A stretch of DNA of 6,239 nt from Alphaproteobacteria bacterium (GTDB lineage Bacteria > Pseudomonadota > Alphaproteobacteria > Micropepsales > Micropepsaceae), in the NCBI GenBank assembly GCA_019508105.1, contig JAEKMB010000162.1, positions 1-6,239 on the forward strand, in the 5' to 3' direction. A model generated the notes under the pieces. That model saw nothing but the letters and a program-made list of their open reading frames with translations. It did no database searches and was not told the DNA's origin. The position numbers and the translations under genes were made by a program. How positions within the stretch are numbered: the stretch's first letter is position 1; each line of letters begins with the position of its first letter. Below, piece by piece: positions 1-5,452 of this stretch.

Positions 1-1265
1 GCATTGCTGGCCACCTGGATGGTGCCGCACTGGCGGTCCATGCTGAAGCGCGCCCATTCGGCGCCCAGGTAGAAGTTCTGCCAATTGCCTTCGATGTCGA
101 AGGCGATCATGTCGCCGGTCTTGGCGGCAATATTGCCGGTATCGATCAGCCGGGTGCCGTCAACGCGGATTTCCGGACGCTCGCGGAAGCGCAGGGCCGT
201 GCTTCCGCCGCCGGCATTGGTGCCGCTGTTGAGCACCGAGGCCAGGCTTACGCCCACTTGGAGGTTGGAGATGCCGTCGCTCCAGAAACGGTCAACCGCG
301 CGGCCCAGGATCTGGGTCTGCTCATCGCCGCCATTGCCATGGCCGGCCGCGCTGCCGGTCTTGCCGCCGGTGAAGGCGACATCGAAAGCGATATTGTCGC
401 CGGCCCACAGCGCGTCTGTCTTGTTCCAGCCCACTTCGATACCGCGGCGCGAGTCACCCGCACCGAAACTGTCGGCGGCGATGTTCTCAAGATCAGGCCG
501 CTCCATATAGACAAGGTTGGCGGATGAGGTGGTGCCTTCCATCATGAAGGACGGCTCGATAACGCCGACATTGAAATGCCAGTTGGGAATGCCGGTATAA
601 GTGATCACCATCTTGTTGAGCAGCGGATCGCCTTCGCCGGCCGGGGCGATGGCGCCGATGGCGCAGGTGGAGGTGGCGGTGCCGCCGGACGGAGTGGCGA
701 GCGTGGTGGTCGAGGTGCAGGTGGCGTTGGTGCCGCCGTCGCTGCCGCCCAGGTTCAGGCGGAATTCATAGGCGAAGTCGTTATAGACCTTGCCTTCCAT
801 GCCGAGATAAGCGCGGCGCATCACGGCGCCCGACGACAGATCGGAGGGGCCGGCAAAGCCTGCGGGATGGGTGCTGTCCTGGGAGAAGCCGGCGAAATCG
901 GCCTGCATGCGGGCGCGCAGCGCCAGGGTGAAGCGGCCATCGCCCGAGGCGAAGGTGGGACGGCCATTGTCGAAGGCCCATACCGCCGAGTTGTAGCCTT
1001 GTTCCAGGGTGGAAAGGCGGGTGCGGTCGGAAGCTGCGCGATCGGCCTGGGCGGCTCGGGCGTCTTCCAGCGCCTGGACCCGCGCCGCCAGCTCGGCGTT
1101 GCTCATGGTGGCGCTCTGGGAAAAATTCTGCGCCAGGACCAGCGGATGGTCCGCGGCGCTGATCGTGTTATCGGCCTTATGGGCGGCCTTATCGGCAGCT
1201 TGGGTCCCCATCGTCATCGCGATGGAGGCGACGCCGCTCATCAGCGCAACTTTCCCCATTTTCAT
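1..1265 (-). CDS. OprO/OprP-type outer-membrane porin, N-terminal part (runs off left edge)
   Basis: Outer-membrane beta-barrel porin of the phosphate-selective OprO/OprP family, expected to pass small anions or other solutes; the substrate cannot be told from sequence. 421 residues are visible and the frame is open to the left edge, so the C-terminal barrel strands are missing. Residues 1-23 form a signal peptide (Met-Lys start, hydrophobic core, cleavage near TQA-AD). Residues about 55-90 (NAELAARVQALEDAR and on) look like the short coiled coil common at the N-terminus of this family. Barrel strands follow: RRAYLGMEGKVYNDFAYEF at 150-168 and FNVGVIEPSF...SSANLVYMERP at 231-257 match the family's typical 'RRARLG.EG' and 'VGQFK.PFSLE..TSS....FMER' stretches. 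Residues 172-212 are a Gly/Ser/Thr-rich insertion with Cys183 and Cys201. The start is the ATG at 1265; the in-frame ATG at 1259 is an equally workable start. It follows the flavin reductase gene by 5 bases. Confidence 0.9.
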   Translation of the reverse strand, partial: MKMGKVALMSGVASIAMTMGTQAADKAAHKADNTISAADHPLVLAQNFSQSATMSNAELAARVQALEDARAAQADRAASDRTRLSTLEQGYNSAVWAFDNGRPTFASGDGRFTLALRARMQADFAGFSQDSTHPAGFAGPSDLSSGAVMRRAYLGMEGKVYNDFAYEFRLNLGGSDGGTNATCTSTTTLATPSGGTATSTCAIGAIAPAGEGDPLLNKMVITYTGIPNWHFNVGVIEPSFMMEGTTSSANLVYMERPDLENIAADSFGAGDSRRGIEVGWNKTDALWAGDNIAFDVAFTGGKTGSAAGHGNGGDEQTQILGRAVDRFWSDGISNLQVGVSLASVLNSGTNAGGGSTALRFRERPEIRVDGTRLIDTGNIAAKTGDMIAFDIEGNWQNFYLGAEWARFSMDRQCGTIQVASN

Positions 1266-1267
1266 TA

Positions 1268-1281
1268 CCCTCAATCCCTCT
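1268..1281 (-). promoter_or_regulatory. Two ribosome-binding sites for the porin, inside the end of the upstream gene
   Basis: On the minus strand AGAGGG (1281-1276) lies 10 bases before the ATG at 1265, and GAGGG (1272-1268) lies 8 bases before the second in-frame ATG at 1259. Both overlap the last codons or the TGA stop of the flavin reductase gene. Ribosomes ending that gene would therefore be placed on the porin start, which suggests translational coupling. Which ATG is used cannot be decided by sequence alone. Confidence 0.6.
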
Positions 1282-1825
1282 GTGATTCTCGCGCACAACT
1301 TCGCGCGCGGCCCATGTCGCAGGGGGCCGCTACAGGAGGATGAAGGTTCCGTGACACATATATGACAGGCTCGCGGTAGACCAGCGGCGCGCCGGCCCCG
1401 TCATTGCGGGAGAATTTCAGGACACGGCCGATCAGGATGGCGTGGTCGCCGGCATCCTGCACGCTTTCGCGCGCGCATTCGAAGATCGCCAGGGAATCGG
1501 CCAGGCCCGGCGGTCCCAATTCGGTCGGCACCAGGGCGATGCCGTCCAGGCTGTGCTCGCCCTGCCCCGCCAGCCGCGCCGACACCGCCTTGTGGCCGCT
1601 GCCCAGGATGGAAACGGTGAAGCCGGGCGCTTCGGCAAAATAGGGATAACGGCGCGAGCGCCGGTCAATGCACCACAGCACCAAAGGCGGGTTCAGCGAC
1701 ACCGAGGTGAAGCTGTTGACCGTAATCCCGATATGGGACGTTTCGGCAGACCCCGCCGTCATCACGGCGATCCCGGTGGGAAAGCTGCCCAGCGCGTCCC
1801 GGAAAGCCTTGGTATCCAAGTCCAT
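1271..1825 (-). CDS. Flavin reductase-like FMN-binding domain protein
   Basis: Small flavin-binding protein of the flavin reductase-like family (HpaC and related reductase components of two-component monooxygenases). Members use NAD(P)H to reduce free FMN or FAD and pass it to a partner oxygenase in the cytoplasm. Of 184 residues, 5-24 (KAFRDALGSFPTGIAVMTA), 34-50 (ITVNSFTSVSLNPPLVL), 69-76 (FTVSILGS) and 126-137 (GDHAILIGRVLK) are the family's usual blocks; the SFTSVSLNPP segment lines the flavin site. The family normally ends soon after the P-L-V-Y motif (147-150), but here about 34 residues follow (REPVIYVSRNLHPP onward) that I cannot place. The start is the ATG at 1825, preceded by AGGGTGG and fitting the family N-terminus; a GTG at 1861 would add 12 unlikely residues. 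No monooxygenase gene is adjacent, so the partner is unknown. It is probably co-transcribed with the porin. Confidence 0.85.
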   Translation of the reverse strand: MDLDTKAFRDALGSFPTGIAVMTAGSAETSHIGITVNSFTSVSLNPPLVLWCIDRRSRRYPYFAEAPGFTVSILGSGHKAVSARLAGQGEHSLDGIALVPTELGPPGLADSLAIFECARESVQDAGDHAILIGRVLKFSRNDGAGAPLVYREPVIYVSRNLHPPVAAPCDMGRARSCARESQRD

Positions 1826-1958
1826 ATGCCACCCTGGAAGCCCTGGCGGACCCCGCTTCACACTCGGTTAATGGGGATTGTGCATGATCGCTGGAAGGTT
1901 AGGCGACGCGGCAAAAAGACCGCAAGGCCAAACCAGGGTATTTCAATGGGTGGCGGGC

Positions 1959-2852
1959 ATGGCCGGCGATAATACGGTCGTTATCAAGCGCATCAAAAAG
2001 GGCGGACACGGCGGCCATCATGGCGGCGCCTGGAAAGTCGCCTATGCGGACTTCGTGACCGCGATGATGGCCTTCTTCCTGCTGATGTGGCTGATCAATA
2101 CCACCACGCCCGAACAGAAGCGCGGCATCGCCGACTATTTTGCGCCCCAATCCATCGCCCAGACCGTGTCCGGCTCAGGCGGCGTTTTGGGCGGCAAGGT
2201 GATGGGCGAAGACAGCGCCCATGCCGGCGGCGCCCAGTCAGTGATGCAGAAACAGTCGCCGCCATCGCCGTCTTCGGCGACCAAGGGCATGGCCAACGGC
2301 CAGACCGCAGGCGGATCCAATTCGGACTCCACCAGCAACGCCAATGCCCATTCCGCCCAGGACAGCGAGTTCGCCCATGCCGCCGAAGCGATCCACCAGG
2401 CGGTGCAGGACAATCCCGATATCGCCAATCTCTCGCATCAGGTGATTACCGAGAACACGCCCCAGGGCCTGCGCATCCAGCTGGTCGACCAGAACGGCCG
2501 TCCCATGTTCCAGAACGGTTCCACCGAACCCCTGCCCTATACCAGGAAGCTTCTGGCGGCGGTGGGCGGCATTGTTGCCGGCCTGTCCAACCGGGTTTCC
2601 ATCGCCGGCCATACCGGGGGCAATGACAGTACCGCCACCGGCGGAAGCTGGGAGCTTTCGGCCGCCCGCGCCAACCAGGCGCGCGCCCTGCTGCAGGCCG
2701 GCGGGCTGGGTAGCGACCGGATCTATGAGGTCGCCGGCAAGGCCGGATCCGAGCCGCTGCTGCCCGAAGACCCCAATGCTTCCGCCAATCGCCGCCTTTC
2801 CATCCTGTTGATGCGCGAAGCCCCACCCATCCCGGCCCATACCGGCCTGTAG
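1959..2852 (+). CDS. motB: Flagellar motor stator protein MotB
   Basis: MotB is the stator subunit that, with MotA, forms the proton channel driving the flagellar motor and fixes it to peptidoglycan. Of 297 residues, 10-24 are the basic, Gly/His-rich cytoplasmic tail. Residues 27-47 (VAYADFVTAMMAFFLLMWLIN) are the single membrane helix, with Asp31 the conserved proton-carrying aspartate. Residues 48-65 fit the plug region. About 95-135 is a Ser/Asn/Gln-rich linker, and about 165-287 is the OmpA-like peptidoglycan-binding domain (GHTG 217-220, WELSAARA 231-238, NRR 277-279). Oddly, the usual Asp of GHTD is Gly220, while Arg237 of the LSxxRA motif is kept. The start is the ATG at 1959, preceded by a modest GGGTGG; a longer in-frame reading from 1878 adds 27 residues unlike the family. 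motA and other flagellar genes are absent nearby. The 133 bases separating it from the divergent flavin reductase gene must hold both promoters, but I see no convincing boxes there. Confidence 0.93.
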   Translation: MAGDNTVVIKRIKKGGHGGHHGGAWKVAYADFVTAMMAFFLLMWLINTTTPEQKRGIADYFAPQSIAQTVSGSGGVLGGKVMGEDSAHAGGAQSVMQKQSPPSPSSATKGMANGQTAGGSNSDSTSNANAHSAQDSEFAHAAEAIHQAVQDNPDIANLSHQVITENTPQGLRIQLVDQNGRPMFQNGSTEPLPYTRKLLAAVGGIVAGLSNRVSIAGHTGGNDSTATGGSWELSAARANQARALLQAGGLGSDRIYEVAGKAGSEPLLPEDPNASANRRLSILLMREAPPIPAHTGL

Positions 2853-2920
2853 TTCTGCTTCGCGGGCGTTAACACCTGCCCTGCAAGCAAAAAAACGCGC
2901 TGGAGAGGTGAATAATCCGC

Positions 2921-2948
2921 TTCACTCCGGCGCAGGCCGGGCCATACT
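2921..2948 (+). promoter_or_regulatory. Candidate weak promoter for bpt
   Basis: TTCACT (2921-2926) and CATACT (2943-2948), 16 bases apart, each match the sigma-70 boxes TTGACA and TATAAT at four of six positions. They lie 22-36 bases before the two possible GTG codons of the next gene, in the only AT-richer stretch between motB and bpt. This is inference from a weak match only. Confidence 0.22.
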
Positions 2949-2955
2949 TGGCCCG
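2938..2955. repeat. Perfect 6-bp inverted repeat over the candidate -10 box
   Basis: CGGGCC (2938-2943) and GGCCCG (2950-2955) are exact inverted copies around the six-base loop ATACTT. In RNA this would be a GC-rich hairpin, but no T-run follows on either strand, so it is a poor intrinsic terminator. It may be an operator, part of the bpt leader, or chance in GC-rich DNA. Confidence 0.4.
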
Positions 2956-2969
2956 ACACGGGCAGCTTA

Positions 2970-2997
2970 GTGACCGACCAGACGTGACCGACCAGCG
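2970..2997 (+). repeat. 14-bp tandem duplication carrying the bpt start codon twice
   Basis: The unit GTGACCGACCAG is present at 2970-2981 and again at 2984-2995 with a 14-base period. Since 14 is not a multiple of three, the first GTG is out of frame with bpt: it reads five codons (V-T-D-Q-T) and stops at a TGA (2985-2987) that overlaps the second GTG. The second GTG is the one in frame with bpt. Confidence 0.7.
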
Positions 2998-3640
2998 CAG
3001 CACACGCATTCCGCAATTCTTCCTCACGCCAGGCGGGCCCTGCCCCTACCTGCCCGGCCGCACCGAGCGCAAAGTCTTTGCCCGCCTGGGCGGCAATCTG
3101 GCCCAGCCCTTGTCCGAGGCCCTCACCCATTCCGGTTTCCGCCGCAGCCAGTCCATCGCCTATCGTCCGGCCTGTGAAGGTTGCTCGGCCTGCGTATCGG
3201 TGCGAATCCGCGCCGGCGAATTCTGCGCCAGCCGCAACCAGAAGCGCATCCTGCGCCGCGACCAGGACCTGGCCCGCGCCGAAGTCGCCTCCGAAGCCAC
3301 CCGCGAGCAATTTGCGCTGCTGCGCACCTATCTGGATTCGCGCCATCCCGGCGGCGGCATGAGCGACATGGGCCTGTTCGACTATGTCGCCATGGTCGAG
3401 GAAACCCCGGTCGACACCCATATTGTGGAATATCGCAAGGAAGACGGTGCCCTGGTGGCCTGCGCCCTTACCGACCGGCTGAAGGACGGGCTGTCGATGG
3501 TCTATTCCTTCTTTCATCCCGGCGAGGACACGCGCAGCCTGGGGACCTACATGATCCTGGATCATGTGCGGGCGGCGCAGGCCAGAGGCCTGGAAGCCTT
3601 GGGCGCCAATGGCTGGGAAGCCCTTATCCCACAGGATTAG
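2984..3640 (+). CDS. bpt: Aspartate/glutamate leucyltransferase (Bpt/Ate family) with an internal C-terminal deletion
   Basis: Bpt moves leucine (Ate: arginine) from aminoacyl-tRNA onto proteins with N-terminal Asp or Glu, marking them for ClpS/ClpAP in the N-degron pathway; it is cytoplasmic. The 218 residues show the N-terminal domain (PQFFLTPGGPCPYLPGR, 10-26; GFRRSQSIAYRPACEGCSACVSVRIR, 51-76, with Cys20, 64, 67 and 70) and most of the C-terminal domain (EQFALLRTYLDSRH 108-121; VEETPVDTHIVEY 138-150; LTDRLKDGLSMVYSFF 162-177; RSLGTYMILDHV 184-195). After QARGL (203) the sequence jumps straight to EALGANGW (204-211). Family members carry about 24 residues between these points, with the Y-V-Y-L-G-Y-W...G-S-x-K-M-x-Y-K block. 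The frame is kept, so the protein is made but is probably impaired. The start is the GTG at 2984, which fits the family N-terminus; an upstream TTG at 2948 is less likely. No clear ribosome-binding site is seen. Its stop overlaps that of the convergent gene. Confidence 0.88.
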   Translation: MTDQRSTRIPQFFLTPGGPCPYLPGRTERKVFARLGGNLAQPLSEALTHSGFRRSQSIAYRPACEGCSACVSVRIRAGEFCASRNQKRILRRDQDLARAEVASEATREQFALLRTYLDSRHPGGGMSDMGLFDYVAMVEETPVDTHIVEYRKEDGALVACALTDRLKDGLSMVYSFFHPGEDTRSLGTYMILDHVRAAQARGLEALGANGWEALIPQD

Positions 3641-4194
3641 TTGGCCGCGATGTCGCCGCGAACATCGCGCAGCATGGCAAGGTGATCGCGCACCACGGGC
3701 ACCATATGGTGGGCAAAATCCTGCAGGTCCACCACCCGGCCATTTTCCAGATAACCTTCCATCACATCCAGTGCTTCTTCATGGACGGCGCGCTGCTGTG
3801 CCAGATAGATGCGATCGAAAGTGCGGCCCCAGGAGGCTTCCAGTTCGTGGTACATGGCCATGTGGCGCGGATCGAGCACCGGCGGCGGCGTCACCCGCTG
3901 GCCCACGATATTGTGATCCAGGACCGCCTTCAGATCTTCCGAGGAGTCCGTATGGGCGGCGATCATGTGCCGGCCGAAATCGCGCACGGCGGGTGAACCC
4001 TTCTCCACCGCCATCCGGCCGGCCAGGATTTCGAACTTGTCATTCATATAAACCGCCCGGGCAAAGGCGCTGCCGCTCTGCGCCAGCGGGTCGGCCTTAA
4101 CGGCGCCGACCGCATCGGGTTCCGTCTGCGCCAGCGCGGGAAACCCCGGAGCGGGCATCAGGGCAAAGACGGCGGCGAACAGGGGCATTTTCAT
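3637..4194 (-). CDS. Secreted DUF4142 family protein
   Basis: A secreted helical protein of the DUF4142 family, whose members are usually periplasmic or surface proteins with a ferritin-like four-helix bundle; no biochemical role is established. Of 185 residues, 1-22 are a signal peptide (MKMPLFAAVFALMP, cleavage after ALA-Q). The mature part follows the family order: a first helix with FARAVYMNDKFEILAGRMAVEKG (44-66), then VRDFGRHMIAAHT (70-82) and EDLKAVLDH, a proline-rich turn (TPPPVLDP), a third helix with FDRIYLAQQRAVHEEALDVME, and a last helix with LQDFAHHMVPVVRDHLAML. His and Glu residues are spread through the helices, as in many relatives, but no proven metal site can be named. The start is the ATG at 4194, with GAGAG 8 bases upstream; a longer reading from 4254 would put 20 residues before the signal peptide and run through the hairpin. 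It follows the export operon on the same strand. Confidence 0.85.
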   Translation of the reverse strand: MKMPLFAAVFALMPAPGFPALAQTEPDAVGAVKADPLAQSGSAFARAVYMNDKFEILAGRMAVEKGSPAVRDFGRHMIAAHTDSSEDLKAVLDHNIVGQRVTPPPVLDPRHMAMYHELEASWGRTFDRIYLAQQRAVHEEALDVMEGYLENGRVVDLQDFAHHMVPVVRDHLAMLRDVRGDIAAN

Positions 4195-4212
4195 GACACT
4201 GGCTCTCGCAAA

Positions 4213-4239
4213 GGCTGCAACCGAATAAACGTTGCAGCC
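4213..4239 (-). terminator. Perfect 9-bp hairpin after the adaptor gene; probable weak terminator
   Basis: GGCTGCAAC (4213-4221) and GTTGCAGCC (4231-4239) are exact inverted copies around a 9-base AT-rich loop. On the minus strand the hairpin begins 18 bases after the adaptor stop and is followed by only three T residues, then GCGAG. Its other side is 18 bases before the DUF4142 ATG. It could end the export operon, let part of the transcripts pass into DUF4142, or act as a leader structure or mRNA stabiliser. The short T-run argues for incomplete termination. Confidence 0.6.
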
Positions 4240-4257
4240 GCAGGCCCGTTGCACGCC

Positions 4258-5445
4258 TCAGTTTTGGTCCAGGATTTTGACCTTGTCGCCATCATGCAGC
4301 TTGTCCAGGCCATCGCCCGCCAGCCGGTCGCCGGCAGTGATGCCCGACAGGATGGTGACGGCCTGCGCCGTCTTCAGGCCCAGCGCCACGTCGCGCTTTT
4401 CCACCACGCCGTCATCCTTGAGCACAAACACCGTGCCGGTCTTGCCTTTCACCATCACCGCGGCCGGCGGCACGGTGACGCGCGCCATCACGGGACCGGC
4501 ATTCTTCTCCGGCGCCGTCATGAACGACACTCGCGCCGCCATCTGAGGCAGGATGCGGCTGTCCTTGGTGAGGATTTTGACGCGCACCGCCACCGTGCCC
4601 TTGGACTGGTCGGCGGTGGGAATAATGGCGATCACCGAACCAGGGATATCCCAGTCCGGATAGGCGTCGAGATGGATGGTGGCGGCGCCGCCCGGTTGTA
4701 CCCGTTCGATATAATTTTCGCTGACATCGACCTGAACCTCCAGTGAGTTCATGTCGACGATGGTCATGATGCCGGTACGGGTAGAGCCGCCGCCCGCCGC
4801 CGAGGGGGCCACCACTTCGCCCACCTGGGCTACTTTGACGGTGACGATGCCGTCGAACGGCGCGCGCACCAGCGTGTCGCGAAGATTGGCCTCGGCCAGC
4901 ACCACGGCGGCCTGCGCCACGTCATATTGGGTACGGGCATTGTCATAAAGCGTGCGCTTGCCCTGCACATCTTCGGCCGAAAGCGCGCCCTGGGCGTTCA
5001 GCGCCTGGTAACGGGCATAAGTGGGCGCAGCATTGTCGAGCGCCACCTTGGCCTGGCGTGCCTGGGCCTGAAATTGCCGCAGGATGGCGAGGTAATTGGA
5101 ATCGTCCAGCCGCGCCACGATCTCGCCGGCCTTGACCTTCTGGCCTTCCTCGAAATCCACTTCCGTGACTTTGCCCTGGATTTTGGCCGACAGGGTCGCG
5201 GTGCGCCGCGCCACCACATAACCCGAGGCGTCCAGATCGGATCCGCCCGCGGAGCCGCCGCTTCCGGCGCTGGCGGTCACCACATGCACAGGCACCCGGC
5301 TGTCGGGCCAGAAATACCAGGCGCCGCCGGCCGCCAGCAGCAGAGCTGCGGCCAGCGCGCCAACCAACAAGGGCGATGGGCCGCCGCGCCGCACCGGCAC
5401 GCGCTCGATCTTGAGGGAATCAAGAAGTAGGGATTTGTCGCTCAT
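4258..5445 (-). CDS. Periplasmic adaptor (membrane fusion) subunit of an ABC-type efflux system, HlyD/MacA type
   Basis: Membrane fusion protein expected to link an inner-membrane ABC permease to a TolC-like outer-membrane channel for export across the envelope. Of 395 residues, 1-24 are cytoplasmic and 25-46 are a membrane anchor (LLVGALAAALLLAAGGAWYF). A Gly/Ser-rich stretch (60-70) follows. The first half of the lipoyl domain is at 88-115 (GKVTEVDFEEGQKVKAGEIVARLDD); a helical hairpin of about 70 residues (117-189, Gln/Ala-rich) follows, and the second lipoyl half is LVRAPFDGIVTVKVAQVGEVV (192-212). The beta-barrel (235-290, LEVQVDVSENYIERVQPGG) and a membrane-proximal domain to the C-terminus complete the usual order. 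Length is normal for the family. The start is the ATG at 5445 with AGAAG just upstream. It lies 7 bases behind the permease, so the two are one operon. The substrate cannot be told; the fairly short hairpin resembles MacA-like adaptors. Confidence 0.9.
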   Translation of the reverse strand: MSDKSLLLDSLKIERVPVRRGGPSPLLVGALAAALLLAAGGAWYFWPDSRVPVHVVTASAGSGGSAGGSDLDASGYVVARRTATLSAKIQGKVTEVDFEEGQKVKAGEIVARLDDSNYLAILRQFQAQARQAKVALDNAAPTYARYQALNAQGALSAEDVQGKRTLYDNARTQYDVAQAAVVLAEANLRDTLVRAPFDGIVTVKVAQVGEVVAPSAAGGGSTRTGIMTIVDMNSLEVQVDVSENYIERVQPGGAATIHLDAYPDWDIPGSVIAIIPTADQSKGTVAVRVKILTKDSRILPQMAARVSFMTAPEKNAGPVMARVTVPPAAVMVKGKTGTVFVLKDDGVVEKRDVALGLKTAQAVTILSGITAGDRLAGDGLDKLHDGDKVKILDQN

Positions 5446-5452
5446 ATCGCTT

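Noticed and set aside
576..1343. Plus-strand open frame of 255 residues opposite the porin
   Set aside because: Gly/Ala-rich composition with no recognisable motif; it is the complement of a clear porin frame with signal peptide and family blocks.
1350..1366. AT-rich TGTCATATATGTGTCA on the minus strand as a porin promoter
   Set aside because: No -35 box at 16-18 bases, and the site is inside the flavin reductase coding frame; too weak to annotate.
1878..1958. 27-residue N-terminal extension of MotB
   Set aside because: Not like the family; the ATG at 1959 gives the standard short basic tail before the membrane helix.
1826..1958. Divergent promoters between the flavin reductase gene and motB, including a search for sigma-54 sites
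   Set aside because: No pair of boxes with acceptable match and spacing was found on either strand.
1962..1973. GGCGATAA, resembling the -10 of a flagellar sigma-28 promoter
   Set aside because: It lies inside the first codons of motB, with no TAAA-type -35 at the right distance.
2238..2840. Minus-strand open frame of 200 residues opposite motB
   Set aside because: Complement of the MotB linker and OmpA-like domain, Gly-rich with no domain of its own.
2862..2884. Possible terminator after motB (GCGGGC with GCCCTGC, also the near-palindrome GGCGTTAACACC)
   Set aside because: The stem is short and bulged, and what follows on the plus strand is an A-run, not a T-run.
2723..3565. Minus-strand open frame of 280 residues across the end of motB and most of bpt
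   Set aside because: It crosses two well-supported plus-strand genes, lacks family motifs and is explained by high GC at third codon positions.
3181..3996. Plus-strand open frame of 271 residues over the end of bpt and the DUF4142 gene
   Set aside because: Out of frame with bpt and opposite a gene with signal peptide and ribosome-binding site; Arg/Pro-rich shadow.
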